Shown piece by piece: positions 1 through 11,570 of a DNA stretch of 64,000 nucleotides. The stretch is from Conoideocrella luteorostrata. Its lineage: Eukaryota > Ascomycota > Sordariomycetes > Hypocreales > Clavicipitaceae. The first letter of the stretch is position 1, and every line of letters begins with the position of its first letter. A program made the translations under genes and the position numbers. Location: assembly GCA_032433595.1 (NCBI GenBank), contig JASWJB010000096.1:62001-126000 (forward strand), written 5' to 3'. Below the pieces are notes generated by a model, which made no database searches, was not told the DNA's origin, and saw nothing but the letters and a program-made list of their open reading frames with translations.

Positions 1-492
1 TATCAACAGAAAAGAGAACCTCAAGCATGCCAGTGGGCAGCTCACAGGCGTGTCATCACACGCGAACACACCAAGTCGACGGTACAATGCTCTACCTATG
101 TTAATACCCTGAAGACTTAGTGTGAGACCTAGGGTGTTAGAAACAAATGGATGTATCACCGGCAGCAGATCCACTTGTGTGCACAAATGCAAAACTGGCC
201 CGTCTAAGGACACACTTCTATAACGCGGGTGAAAGCAATCAAATTCGACGATGATCTACGCACGAAGAGGGTAAGCTTTCTAATTATAGCTATCTCATCT
301 GATATAATTAATCCGGTCAAGCCCAAAACCTCACGTGAACTGATTCGGGCCACTCTAGAGGCTGCATTCCGCCCACGCACATCATGATTCCCGTTGCCTT
401 GTGACTTTAATAATTTAAATACAATATGTCAGTGAAAAAAACTTGCTGGGTGATAATAGTACTCTTGTCTTCTTTGAATCGAGCTTTGTTAC

Positions 493-685
493 TGTTGGAA
501 TGCCGCCAAGCACAATAGGAAGCACAGAGCCCGTCACGTGGTCACCTTCTAGCCACGATATTTATACGACGATATCGTGCCTTCCACTGTGACTTCTTTT
601 CTTCTTCTTAGATAACAGACACTTATGAATATATTGAATTTGAAGCCGATGATCTAGATCATTGCAAAACCCTGTGCAACCCACA
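493..685 (+). mobile_element. Solo LTR, family 1
   Basis: A 193-bp element starts TGTTGGAAT and ends CCACA, and is flanked by a perfect 5-bp target duplication GTTAC (488-492 and 686-690). It has a TATTTATA promoter-like box and a pyrimidine-rich stretch, as expected of an LTR. A close relative lies at 34335-34539, sharing the GCCAAGCACAA and GTCACGTGGTCACC blocks. No internal retrotransposon sequence adjoins it, so it is a solo LTR left by recombination. Confidence 0.85.
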
Positions 686-1214
686 GTTACACAAGCGCAT
701 GCACTAAATCTTGTGCAAAGCTCCCACAGTTGTACGACTTGTGTTTGTAAACCTTGCCTAAAATCTTAGTTTTTGCTATACATAACATTGTTAGTGCTCT
801 AAAGGTTATCTTACTATGCTTCAGCGAAAGGAGGTGTTGCTTACCCGTGTTAGAAATGCTGTTAAGGGTTTTCCTCTTGTCTCTTACTTGCCCCTCGTAC
901 TTATACGATTCATGCCCACCTCTTGCCTCCACATATTGTCCGGCGTAATCGCTCACGGTGGTAGGGACCGTTGAACTGGAGCCCGTACTCGTAATAGCCT
1001 TGACTATTGCCGATGACAACGTGCTTGTGGCGACCGCTAGTGTCTTTCATCAGTTGATTGAGCCCATCATGTTTCGCGCGGCTGCGGTCATCGTAAGTAG
1101 ACGGACGCTCGTCTGTGCTAATCTATACGTAAAGCCTCGTCGCGTCTTTGCCGTTGGGTACTGGAGGAACAGCCCTCTTAGATAAGTCAAGGTTTCGCAG
1201 AGCGTTACTCGCTC

Positions 1215-1436
1215 TTGTTACGAAGTCAATTGATGGGAAGAGCTGTGCTACAGTGATTATAGAAAAAGAATCCCTCGTCTGACGCCCTCGTCCAAACCCC
1301 CCCAATAATACCCCTACAATCCAAGACACGCCTGTCTTAGGTTCTGCCCTAGGCCTAGGCCCAGAGGCCACGTATCATTTCTCTCACTGCCCCTGCATCC
1401 ACACATACGCTCCACACACACACGTGTAATCCAACA
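1215..1436 (+). mobile_element. Degenerate solo LTR, family 3
   Basis: This stretch aligns by eye with the intact LTR at 2145-2372. Shared blocks are GGGAAGAGCTGTG, AATCCCTCGTCT, ATACCCCTACAATC and CCCAGAGGCC, and the end is TAATCCAACA. The 5' part carries an internal deletion of about 25 bp, and I see no target duplication, so this is an older insertion. Confidence 0.6.
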
Positions 1437-1520
1437 GCGACATTATGCCCCCGCTGTGGAGGTTCTCTTGAAGGATCAGCAATGGTGCAGTTCACGCATC
1501 TAACAGCCAAGTAATTCCTC

Positions 1521-2092
1521 ATGAAGGCGTTGTATCAGGATGACATCTTCAACAATATTGCTAGCTTTGCTAATCAAACGGATATGGATTTGGCTTTGTT
1601 AAGTGGTCTTGTTCTTCGCCTGAAACGTTGTGGGGAAGCGGTTGTCACACCACGTAGTCGTGCCGTTGATGATGCGGAAAATGCCCGCTACCCACGTGAG
1701 GAATAACTTCCTTATTTTATGTCTAGAGATTTCATCGACATGGCTGTTAAGTTTCGGGTTTTGCTATATATAAGAGCCAAATTGCTACGTGGGGCGATTT
1801 CTCAAGACCGTCTTAATTCTTTGCTAATAAGGGCAATAAGGTTGAATTTTAAGCTTGCAAAGAATCTTATCATGATATTTTCTGCACTTCTAGCAATCCT
1901 GAACTTGTTACCATGCTCCTAGAAGCAGGCGCGGATCCGAACTGCCCGAATTATGAGTCAGTACATTACCCAAGCTATGGAAGGAACTATACCGCTTGGA
2001 CTAGCTTTTTGAACATAAGCTTTCTAGGTCTAGCATTTTGGGTGAAAGTATTGAGATGACTAAACTTCTTCGAGCTGATCCTTTGGCGTGTT
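1521..2092 (+). pseudogene. Ankyrin-repeat protein relic
   Basis: Short open stretches in shifting frames encode ankyrin-like sequence. The clearest is around 1887-1960, where the frame reads ELVTMLLEAGADPN, the second-helix and turn signature of an ankyrin repeat. The first open stretch starts with ATG at 1521 but stops after 61 codons. Later parts need frame changes. A solo LTR (2145-2372) is inserted just downstream. No functional product is expected. Many fungal ankyrin genes are accessory, so this may be the remains of an NLR-like or stand-alone ankyrin gene; I cannot tell which. Confidence 0.55.
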
Positions 2093-2144
2093 GTTAAATG
2101 TTCGAAGAGTCGGAGGGAACAGAAACACCATTAAGCTCGACAAA

Positions 2145-2372
2145 TGTTGGAATAGATAGGAGAGGTCCAAATTGGTTTGCATTTATGGGATGAGCTGTGT
2201 AGCAATGATGATGGATCGAAAATCCCTCGTCTAATGGCTTTGTCCAAATCCCCCTATAAATACCCCTACAATCTAGGACACGCCTGTCCTGAATTCCTGC
2301 CTCAGGCCCAGAGGCCTTTCTGTCACAGCCCGTGTACCCACATATCCACTCACACACACATTTAATCTAACA
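2145..2372 (+). mobile_element. Solo LTR, family 3
   Basis: A 228-bp element begins TGTTGGAATAGATAGGAG and ends AATCTAACA, and is flanked by the perfect 5-bp target duplication ACAAA (2140-2144 and 2373-2377). It contains a TATAAATA box. It sits in or next to the ankyrin relic. Relatives are at 1215-1436 and, as a 5' fragment, at 42248. Confidence 0.85.
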
Positions 2373-2377
2373 ACAAA

Positions 2378-3330
2378 GCGATATCTCCAGAAAGGATGTA
2401 AAAGAAGAGATAAATTAGCTATACGAGATGATCCGGATTCTGAAGATTATATTTATATAACGAAAATAAGAGAGAGGCAACTAACCGCATTGCTATATTA
2501 AACAAACCTGCTAAGTGAAGATGAGGGCAAAGAATTTGCAAGATTGAGTGCAAATGACAGTCGAAGTGATTAGGGCAAGATTATGCGAATTTATAGCTAA
2601 AATCCAATGTTGTAAGTAGTGAGTAATATTTTTAATTTTATTAGTTGTTATTATTAGCTTAAACTAGTGGCTTTATAGACAGTAACACTTAACATTCTCT
2701 CCCTCTACGCCCTACTGACTATTAGTCTTCGAAAGGACAGTTTCGCCTGTGGCTATGGCTTATATACTTAACGTAATAAGTTCTTCCTTCGTTTTCACTC
2801 GCGCTTTTCTCTAGTATCCGAATCAGAGCCACTGCTATCCGTCGAACTATCTGTGTAGGAATCGAGTCGCTTCTTCTGTTCTGACTTTAGGATAGCCCAT
2901 TACTATGCATGGTCTAGTCTGACTTCGATAAGTCCCTAGAGCCGAGCCAGTGCTTCCTTTCCTATACTATTTAGTTATTATTCTTACTACCATGTTTAGG
3001 TCTAACAATTATTCTTCGAACTCCTTAGCACTCTTAGCAATTTTTCTTAACTAATTATAACTAAGAACAGAAGCACTCCGCTATTTCGTCGCACTAAGTC
3101 AGGAATCGCGGTTAAAGCCTAGAACGTATTTCGGATTTGTCTCAAAACTATACTTTCCCCGACAAAGTCCTATCTTATTAGAGCCGCGATTTAAGATATT
3201 AGAGACGCATTTTATATATTTAACAAAGTAAGTGCAGTAACTGATGCTCTAGGCTAGATCAGACTTTATGTGAATCACGCCGTGCTTTAGTGTATTCTTT
3301 TACAGTTCCAAGTAGAGCCACTCCACTATC
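2378..3330. other. AT-rich gene-free stretch
   Basis: No open frame of note. Stops are dense on both strands and the sequence is TA-rich, which suggests RIP-mutated repeat DNA. I recognise no element in it. Confidence 0.5.
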
Positions 3331-3372
3331 CACAGAATGTTCTTCCTTGCTACGTTGGAACCCCTCGCCCTC

Positions 3373-5568
3373 CTAGCAGTCAGGAACACTGACGGGGATG
3401 TTCAGCGGCACGCTTGTCGCCAGGCCGCTCAGGCTTGTCTCCTTGAACTCGTTCCGCATGCCCTGTGCTGTTACCCTCATGGCGGAGATGGCGTCATCCA
3501 GCCGCACCTTTTGCGTGCCCGCCTCACTACTGAGAGCCAGGTTGGCGCTAGATATAGCCTTGATGGCGCCGAGGGCGTTGCGTTCAATACATGGCGCCTG
3601 CACCAGCCCGCCGATGGGGTCGCATGTCAGCCCGAGGTTGTGCTCGATACCGATTTCTGCCGCCTGCTCAATGGTCTCTGGGCTGGCGCCCATACATGCT
3701 GCGAAGGCACCGGCCGCCATGGAGCACGCCACGCCCACCTCAGCCATACACCCGCCCTCGGCGGCGGAGATGGTCGCTCCGCGCTTGTACAGCATGCCAA
3801 TAGCGGCGGCAGTGAGAAGGAAGGTCGGTACATCGCGCTCGGGGTCGTCGCTGATAAACTCGATGGTGTACTTAAGCACGGCGGGGATAATGCCCGCGGC
3901 GCCGTTTGTAGGCGCCGTGACGATGCGGCCGCCCGCGGCATTGGTCTCGTTGACGGCGATGGCGTAGACGGTTAGGTAGTCCATGGCTGGGAAGGCGGTA
4001 CGTCGGGATGGTGACGGCGTGATGGGATGGTCGAAGGAGCCGTGGACCCGAGGTGGTAGCCGCTTGCGGATGCCCTTGTTCTGCGTCTGGTTCAGAGCCA
4101 TTGAAGTCTTGCCTACTGGTCGCAGAGCGTTGGACTGCTGCTTGTTGTTCTCCTCTGCCCACTGCTCGGGTAGAGATCGCCGCGTGGGCGCCTCCTTGGT
4201 GGCAGACGGATATAGGCCCCTGGTCAGGCGTCGGTAGAGCGAGGGTGCGCGGCGATTCATCTTCAGCGAGCCCGGTAGAGTGGCTTCTGTTGACTCGACG
4301 CTCTCGAGGATGCTCGTGTCCATGACCTGCCAGATCTTAAACAGCTTCTGGTAGATCTCTTCGTCCGTATATCCGTGGCTCTTCTCGTTCTGATACACTA
4401 GCTGTGCGATTGTTAGGTTGTGCTTGTGGCAGAGAGCCAGCAGGCTTGCGGCGTCCCGGAAAGGATACTCGGGTCCAATCGAGGAGGAAGAGCATCCAGC
4501 GTCACTCTGCGCCTCCGTCATTGCCATTGCCGTTCCGCCCGCTATCTGGGGCGACAGGTCCTCCGAAGTCAATGCTTGGTTGCCAGGCCCGGGCAGCGCG
4601 GCCACTGGGTCGTTGACCTTAGTATCCTCAAAAGACCTAACCTCAGGGCCGCTCCTGCGATCCCCAGCCGCGTCCGACCTGCGGATCTCCTTGTAATACA
4701 TGTTCTCGGCCAAGTCGGCGGGATGCCTGCTCTGGACAGCCGATTTGGAGTTGATTGTCTCCAGCGTCTCATCGGGAGACTGCTGCTCAGACGCGATAGA
4801 CAATGCGCCGTTGACCACGAAACCACCTCCGACGCTGAACATGTCGTTAGTAGCGATCACATAGCCCTCGTCGTTAAAGACGGTGAAGCGCATGCCGTTG
4901 CTGTGCAAGGGCAGCTTGCGACCCCATTCCCAGATGAAGTCGCGATCGTAGTCAAAAGCAATCTCCTTGGGGGTGGTACTACGACCGCCACCCATCGAGG
5001 CGGCAAGCCCAGCGCCCAGGGCCAGCTTCTTGGTTGACTTGATCTCGGTGAAGCGATCGGGTACGTAAGCCGTCTCGACCGTCTCGACGTCGGCGCCTTC
5101 GAGGCCGAGCAGCAGCGCCGAGGGCGTCATGTGACCCTCGCCGGTGAGGGCGAGGCTGCCGTAGATGGATATACGGATGCGGTTGACCTTGTGCAGCAGG
5201 TTGGCCTCGACGAGGTCGGCGACGAAGATGTTGCCAGCGCGCATAGGACCGACGGTGTGCGACGACGACGGCCCGATGCCGATAGAGAAGAGGTCAAACG
5301 TGGAGATGACGGCGTGCTCGTGGTCGGCAGAGCCGTTCATCCCAGGCAGGGGCTTGGCCTCAGACGCTACATTGTGGCCGTTAGTGTTGTCGTTGTCGTT
5401 GTTGCGGGTGGAATACAGCGACCGCGAGGTTGCCACGGCTCGTCGTCGTTCAAGCTGCGCGGACCGTAGCGATACTGCGTCGCGCCAACATGGCTGGGTC
5501 TTCCTTGCCGAGTGATGCAAGACGCATCTCCGAATGGTCGACAACGCTTGTAGTGCGAGGCAACTCAT
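3373..5568 (-). CDS. L-serine dehydratase, iron-sulfur type
   Basis: A single exon of 731 aa for the one-chain 4Fe-4S L-serine ammonia-lyase, which turns L-serine into pyruvate and ammonia. The first ATG of the frame is at 5568; the frame is open 22 codons further up but without an ATG. Residues 1-55 are rich in Arg and Ser with no acidic residues until residue 30, which fits a mitochondrial presequence. The beta domain begins near residue 88 with the SSSHTVGP motif (about 101-108). The alpha domain carries TAPTNGAAG and the cluster cysteines in CMAEVGVAC and TCDPIGGLVQAPC (about 649-660). The chain ends in Cys, as in bacterial enzymes whose C-terminal Cys folds into the active site ('tail in mouth'). 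A long low-complexity linker separates the domains and makes it longer than the roughly 450-residue bacterial forms. It looks intact. Confidence 0.93.
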   Translation of the reverse strand: MSCLALQALSTIRRCVLHHSARKTQPCWRDAVSLRSAQLERRRAVATSRSLYSTRNNDNDNTNGHNVASEAKPLPGMNGSADHEHAVISTFDLFSIGIGPSSSHTVGPMRAGNIFVADLVEANLLHKVNRIRISIYGSLALTGEGHMTPSALLLGLEGADVETVETAYVPDRFTEIKSTKKLALGAGLAASMGGGRSTTPKEIAFDYDRDFIWEWGRKLPLHSNGMRFTVFNDEGYVIATNDMFSVGGGFVVNGALSIASEQQSPDETLETINSKSAVQSRHPADLAENMYYKEIRRSDAAGDRRSGPEVRSFEDTKVNDPVAALPGPGNQALTSEDLSPQIAGGTAMAMTEAQSDAGCSSSSIGPEYPFRDAASLLALCHKHNLTIAQLVYQNEKSHGYTDEEIYQKLFKIWQVMDTSILESVESTEATLPGSLKMNRRAPSLYRRLTRGLYPSATKEAPTRRSLPEQWAEENNKQQSNALRPVGKTSMALNQTQNKGIRKRLPPRVHGSFDHPITPSPSRRTAFPAMDYLTVYAIAVNETNAAGGRIVTAPTNGAAGIIPAVLKYTIEFISDDPERDVPTFLLTAAAIGMLYKRGATISAAEGGCMAEVGVACSMAAGAFAACMGASPETIEQAAEIGIEHNLGLTCDPIGGLVQAPCIERNALGAIKAISSANLALSSEAGTQKVRLDDAISAMRVTAQGMRNEFKETSLSGLATSVPLNIPVSVPDC

Positions 5569-6488
5569 GCTGACGGGCCTGCCTCGCTTTTTATTCCCTC
5601 CTTTGGACGGACTGACGGTCGGCAGGGAGGCCAATCAATTGGCCCGGACAGACACACACTGTGGTGAGCTGTGATGTCAAGTAAGCGCCAACATGAATAG
5701 ACTTTGGACGTGTGGAACTGTGTTTAGACGAGGTTTAATGTTTTTGAGATAATGCAAGTCTCTTGAGGAGGATGAGTGTCTGGCAATGCCACAACAGGCT
5801 TGAGCCGGAGCATGCCGTGTTTAACTCGCTTATCTGCATGTGGCTACTACGTACTGCGTAATCGGAGCCACTTAATTGGCTGCAGGTTGTGGTAGTTGTG
5901 GAGTGCCACAGGTGGGATCTGCTCTTCCGAAGGTGGCTAGCGACTTGTAGTGGCTCGTGGGTTAAACGGCGCGACGCCGTGGGCAGTAAATGTTGGTGTA
6001 CGGAGTAGGCGGTGACGGCACTATCTTCAATAGTAGCGGCCACATCAGCCATCACAATGATTCCAAAGTCCCACTAGACATAACCGGAACCCCGCAGATG
6101 GGGATATATGACAGCATTTCCCGTAACCGGTTGTAGCCATAAAGATTGATGACCGTGACGCTGTCTTCTCCTTCCCGGCCTTGGTGGGCAAATATCATCT
6201 AGGGCATTATTAGCAGTGCTTGGTGTCACGAAGTGAGCAGCTATGGAAGATCTAAGCAGTGGAATTGTCCTTGAATTCTATCTAATTGACGAGGAATTAG
6301 ACCTCTTGTTATAGATGAATTCTATCTATGCATTCGTAATCATCGAATTGATGAGCAGCTTTGAAATACTAATTTGTCAGTATTTGCCACCATTTGCCAC
6401 TATTCGCCACCTTGGTCAGTAGCTTCCTAAGCAGCTTATTCGTGACACTTGGAGTATCACACACTTTGTTCTGCGTGTTGTCGTGAAG
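5569..6488. other. Intergenic stretch upstream of the serine dehydratase gene
   Basis: Holds the presumed promoter of the serine dehydratase gene (its start is at 5568 on minus). I see no other gene. Near 6381-6411 there are three imperfect copies of a TTTGCCACC-like decamer. Several GAATTC-containing palindromic stretches lie around 6274-6325. None is assignable. Confidence 0.4.
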
Positions 6489-8005
6489 TCATACCTCGTT
6501 AGGGCTGCTATGAAGCATCCGTATGTTTTTGTTGGCCAAATAGTGAACTACTTTATTCTCGATATTCCGGAACTCGATAAAGTTTGGTTCAAATGCTAAT
6601 ATCCAAGGACGACTGATGCCAAAGCTTTGAGGGACCCCTTCCCAGTCGATTAGCCACTCTGGCTGCATTCGCCAGCCGTTCCTGTCGATAAAAAAAGAAA
6701 ATTCAGAGTAATTCAACAGGAAATCCTCGTCCAGGCTCTCGATGTGAATAGGCATAATTTTTTTCTTTTGCGGGAGAAAATCAAGTGAGGGGTCGGCTTG
6801 ATCCAGAAGCGACTGAAGCTCGAAAGTCTCCAGCGACAAGGTTTCGAAGCCATTGTCGCATGACAGGCACAGTTTCGTCCTAAGAAATTTTACTGACGAC
6901 ACCCTGAAGGGGAAATAACCCTTCTGAAAGAGTCTCAGGAAATTTTATCACTAGGTATAAGACTGGGCACCTGCTTCGCAGACTTATCCATACTAACATC
7001 AAACTCAAACACTTCAATGGTGGTCGAAATCGCCGAGTTCCTGACGCAGCAGAGCATCTGCCTGCCCAAAAAGCTGCCTGTTTTGAAAAAATTGCATTGA
7101 TTGTGGATCACCTTCGGCGTTACTGTCGAAGTCCACTCATCAGAACCCAAAGCAAGCAGCGGATAGGATGTCAGTGTTGCATCTGAAAGCACGAGTAGGA
7201 GTCGATATTCCTTCAAAATACCGACCTGGGCCACATTGGCCACAGCTAGCACTCTTTTTGGGATTTGCCCGCCATTAATATAATCCACCAGATAGACGCC
7301 GCTGTTGGTGCCCAATAGATACACACGGCCGCCGTCTTAAGAAATGTTAGTCGGGATATCATTCGCGTCATTATTGTGAGTACACTTACCATAGGGCGTG
7401 AGAGAGTTAATCCGCCACATGCCCTCAAAAATATTACTGGAAAGGATTGCAGTTGTGAAGAAATCTGCACGGGCACGAAGGCGACGCTGAGCCTTCTCTA
7501 TAAGTCCGAGCCATCTATCGCGTGCGGCCAAATTCGTGGCGTACAGCGTTAAGTCATATCCAGCCTTACCTAAACAGCGTAACATAATCGGCAATCCTTC
7601 TTCTGTCTTGGTTTCTCTGATTCCAGACGGCCAACACAAAATCGAAGATAATTGGGTAATGGTCCATGATGGAATTACTTTACCTACCTCCAAGATTACG
7701 AGAAGTTGCAAGGTCATAGGCCGTCGGTACGCTTTAATGTACTGGTTCTTTCCCTTCCGTTTGGAATACACAAAAAGTAAAGTATGATCGAAAAGGATGG
7801 CAGTAATTTTCTGTTGTTTTTTTGCTGGCTTCCCCAGCTGTATTTCCCCAACGAGTTCACGGCCGTTGTCTGTAAGCTTGAGATCGACTCTGTCCCTTGG
7901 TCTGAACCGTAGTTTCTCGTGAAGTAGCTGCAAGTTAAATTGGTTTCTTGCCCTGGCAGACTCTGGCTGGTTTCTCCTACCAAGACTTCGGCCCGCCGTA
8001 AACAT
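6489..8005 (-). pseudogene. Rom2-type RhoGEF fragment (PH and CNH parts only)
   Basis: Reads as the C-terminal half of a fungal Rho1 guanine-nucleotide exchange factor. Exon 8005-7390 encodes a PH-like domain (ILFDHTLLFVYSKRKGK, then YRRPMTLQLLVI). A 54-nt GT-AG intron (7389-7336) leads into a citron-homology (CNH) domain with YLLGTNSGVYLVD and, near the end, DPSLDFLPQKK, NYSEFSFFIDRNGW and FEPNFIEFRN. The catalytic DH domain is missing: a stop lies in frame 12 codons above the ATG. A one-base frameshift is needed near 6940 to join the two CNH parts. The reading ends at a possible donor (GTATGA) and I find no last exon. Such a product could not exchange nucleotide on Rho1, so it is most likely a duplicated and broken copy, though part may be transcribed. 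Confidence 0.75.
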
Positions 8006-8112
8006 CTTGAAGGTATCTTGTTTCTTGAGAAGGTCTTAACGCACTGCATTAAAAAAACAACTGAGAAGAATTGAAGATACCCAGACGCTACTAGACCAGA
8101 CGGAAAATTCAA

Positions 8113-9865
8113 AAGCTAAGGCCCTTAAATAATGACTCTAATGCAACGGCCGCCACACTTTCAACGGGCGATGTGTTATCCAAAGTAGCATTACATTAAC
8201 AGCAAGCTGCTCAGGTGACGACGCCCCTCGGTGCTTACTAGTATACGAGCCCCGCAACAGCTCCACAGTCACTTCTTCGTGGCTTTGACCCATTGTTACG
8301 GACTGTTCCCGAAAGCACTATTAATAGCCCAGCATAGCCAGCTGTCACGACTGGGGTACTGGTAAAGCAGAGTGATAGACAAGACTTCTGAAGTATTCGT
8401 AGCTTCTTAGCAACAAGGTAGCACTGTATTGTGAACGGTCTTAATCTCTGGCCTTCTAACAATCTGGTCTCCTCCTTCCCTACTTATGCTTCGCTGTTAC
8501 CCCGCAGCGAAGAGTTTGCTAGCTGCATGATACTCTCCTCCAATAGGCTGCGGTGCGTCGCTAGATTCACGACGTCACGTGGCCTCTACAAGCAGTAGTC
8601 TCTGACACCAGCACAGCCCAAACCTTTCGCCTGTGCATTAGCGTCTCAATTCAATTGTACGTACAGAGTACTCCGTACACACAAACAATTTATTACGCCC
8701 GGTGGAGATCCCTCCAATAGGCCTGCTATCTGCTTGTGTGCGTGCGGTGCTTCGTTTATAGCTGTAGCTCATGATAGCCCTTGTGTCATTGCCTTCTGGC
8801 ATATGAAGATCTCAACCCAGCTTTGCTGGATCGTGACCATCACCGAATGGTGGCAGAATACAACGAGAATACGCTGTTGCAGCGAACAATCCGATATACC
8901 GTTAGGGACATTACCAGAATCTCGAAACGACATCACTTTTGGCTACAAAAAAAATCGATCTATGTCAGCGGGAATGGTCCAATTGATTCATGGAATCTAC
9001 AGGGCCGACCAAGTAAGGAGAGTGGCGCATTCATTGATCGTCCCGGACTTCGCAAAACAGGGTTATCTTAAGGTTAGGCATACCGAAAACTTTGACATAC
9101 CAATCACACTAGATAATAAGTGGGGGATAATGTCTAGGTCTGCAACCATAAAATACAGCAGGATGATAAATTGTGTCTGGCGTCATCGTTGATCAGGTGT
9201 TATCGACTAGACCAATATGTACACACAGCTAGAATATAAGACGGCATAGGGGCGCGGACCGTTCATCTTTTGGTCAAGAACGAAGTCGGATGCCAGGCAG
9301 CTCTGTTTTGCAATGAGCCAGACCACTCCTGCATCGTGACCGTCCACGTTTCCATCGTGAGAGCCAAGCATGGAAGGATCGGGTTTGCGGTGCCTGGTGG
9401 TCAGACGATCAAGCGACCAAACGCTACGGCACTGAGTTAACCTCCAGCGGACCTTGGCTCCTTAATAAACGACCAAGGCGCAGACTATCCCCAAGACGAT
9501 GCGGCGTATTCGTCGCCGAATGCATCTTCTCGAGCCTTGTAGTTGACGATATAGATAAGGATACGAGGTCTAGTTCATATTTACCACAGGGTGACGGTAG
9601 ACATAGCCACTCTGTGATGGCTGTGTCACATGGGTTTCAGCCAGCCACTGCTCGGTCGTTTTGTGGGTAGCAAAACCATATGAGGCTGAGCACCTTTCGG
9701 TTTTGGAAGTGGAGTGGCTGTGCGGCATGCAAAACAAGAGGCCCTGCCTAGTATCGTTTTGGCCTGATTTACTCCAAGACTATTACCCTACTTCTCGTTG
9801 CCACTTCAATCGCGATTACTGGGCGACTAAGACACGGCAGGGTTTGTTCCGGCTGAAGTGGCTGC
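8113..9865. other. Stretch without recognised genes
   Basis: Contains a plus-strand open frame (8734-9192, 152 codons) and an overlapping one (8781-9071), neither with a motif, signal peptide or family resemblance that I can name. The composition is near that of the flanks. It may be old, unrecognisable repeat sequence. Confidence 0.35.
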
Positions 9866-10092
9866 TGTCTGAATATCAAGAGCGGGCCCCTCATCAAGCA
9901 TAGAAGCAATCCCGCAAAAGGTCACGTGGCCACCTTAGCGCGCCTCTTTCATGCGGCGCGCTCGGGGGCATTCCTCTTCCTCTTCTTCTTCTCTCTTAGA
10001 TAGTCACGAATGAATTGAATTGTTTTGCACATTGTTTTGCTTCACCTTCCGGTATCGATACCCTCGTCACCAGAAGCCCTGTGCTTCCTACA
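9866..10092 (+). mobile_element. LTR relic, family 2
   Basis: Strongly similar to the intact solo LTR at 29475-29667. Both begin TGTCNGAATATC; share GGTCACGNGG, the AGCGCGCCTCTTT / CGGCGCGCT pair and TTGCTTCACCTTC; and end CCTGTGCTTCCTACA. This copy has an extra segment near the 5' end and no matching target duplication. It might be the left LTR of the chromovirus relic that follows. Confidence 0.65.
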
Positions 10093-10555
10093 TTATCGGT
10101 CAGTTTCAGGCGAGGCATCGACCATCAAAAAGCAAGGTCATGCATCAGTTCGACTAGTCTGATTTGTACCGAGCGTTGACGCCTTAGCTTAGTAGTTAGA
10201 ACTGGCGAGATCAATGGCAAAGGACAATTAACCGGCCAAAGCGTGGTCGACAGGGGTTGCGACCAAGAATTGGCTACCACAATAGGGGCTGGCAGGGTGC
10301 CGACCGGAAATTGCACTAAGCTAGCAGGGTGCGACGAATCCCTAAAATCTCTACGAAGTACACTTTCACGGTATAAAATTTCTTAGGAAAATGTTAATAG
10401 GCTATTTATTATTACTAATTATGCTATAAAAATAAATTTCCATCCGCTGATTGTCGTGCATTAATTGTTTTGTCTTGTAAATCGCGCTTGTTGTCTGTCG
10501 AATTGTGAGCAAATGTGCTTGACACTAGTCTAACACGACCCAAAACCCACCTTTG

Positions 10556-11062
10556 ATATAAGCGGATGATATCTTACGGAAGCTCAAGCAGGCAACGAAC
10601 TAGGCACAAGCAGCAATGGCTATAGCTTAGCAATCTTAAGAGGAAGCAGCCAACCGTACCCGACAACAGGTGCCCGCGTTTAAAGTCTGTGATAAGATCT
10701 GGCTTGACTTAAGAAATATATGTACAAGTCGCCCTTGCAAGAAGCTAGATGCGAAGTACGCAAAGTTCTCGGGGATCGGGAAGATAAGCTCTCGTAGCTA
10801 CTGTCTCGATACACCACCGGGTATTCATAATATCTTCCACGTAGCGTTGTTATGGACAGCTGCAACAGACCCGTTGCCCTCGCAGATTCGTACAGACCAC
10901 CAACCACCTCCGCAGTTAGTTGATAGAGAAGAAGAGTATGAGCTAGAGGCTATCTTACGAGAAAGGTATGACCGACGAGGGCGAGGTCGCAAGAAGAAAT
11001 ACCTCGTTAAATGGGCAGGCTATCAAGAGCCGACGTGGGAGCCGGCGTCTGCCTTGTAAAGA
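10556..11062 (+). pseudogene. Ty3/gypsy chromovirus integrase C-terminus and chromodomain relic
   Basis: The frame from 10670 reads the integrase C-terminal module (VCDKIWLDLRNI, KKLDAKYAKF, LDTPPGIHNIFHVALL) followed by a chromodomain (EYELEAILRERYDRRGRG, then KKKYLVKWAGY and PTWEPASAL), the layout typical of fungal chromoviruses. Upstream codons are interrupted by stops, and the frame ends at TAA inside the chromodomain tail, so it is dead. It lies directly left of the proposed inversion breakpoint near 11175. Confidence 0.85.
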
Positions 11063-11174
11063 TACTGCCCTACTGGAAACTTGGAAACGTCTCGCGGAAG
11101 GTCGGAGTATTGTGACGGGTTACACCCTGAGTGAGACTCGGCCGCGGATAAATATCATGATTCGTATCTAGAGA

Positions 11175-11570
11175 CGTAGTTGGCGGTTGATAGATAAGAT
11201 CCGCTCATATAAGAACAAGACCGAAGCTTTCGAAAACGTTAGGCTGATGTTGTACACGACAGCCACGGAGAGGGGCAACTGAAAATCCAATACACTATTA
11301 GCATTATACCTTTCCACTGGTAAAAAGAACTGATGCAAGAAGTTTTCGGCAGAGGTACGGTTCCTTACTTAGAAGAAGATAATGAGCTGTTCACAACTGT
11401 AGGTCTCGATGTGATAGCCCACACCACTATCCACGACGCCCAGGACTAAGAATGCGATAGCCGCAAACAAGGCCACAAGAATCATCCAGTCATTCAACCA
11501 AAACTTCATCGTGGAGGAGTATCTCCGCGTGATGAAGCGTGCGATTACTAAGATAGTGGCTAGAAAATTG
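11175..11570 (-). pseudogene. N-terminal half of a split SAT4/fungal-rhodopsin-like membrane protein gene
   Basis: On the minus strand the frame encodes the first membrane segments of a SAT4 (PTH11-like, fungal rhodopsin domain) protein: FNFLATILVIARFITRR, then NDWMILVALFAAIAFLVLG and SGVGYH. The frame then meets TAA directly before a good donor (GTAAGG at 11368); a Gln codon CAA changed to TAA would explain it. A GT-AG intron (11368-11279) with a TGCTAAT branch site leads to exon 11278-11175, reading VYNISLTFSKASVLFLYERIL, the expected next part. The gene then stops abruptly in the Arg codon of QLR. The rest of such a protein begins at the matching Arg codon at 24575 on the other strand. Confidence 0.75.

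Noticed and set aside
3337..5515. Several plus-strand frames of 70-212 codons opposite the serine dehydratase gene
   Set aside because: GC-rich third positions of the dehydratase gene keep the opposite strand open; none has a family motif.
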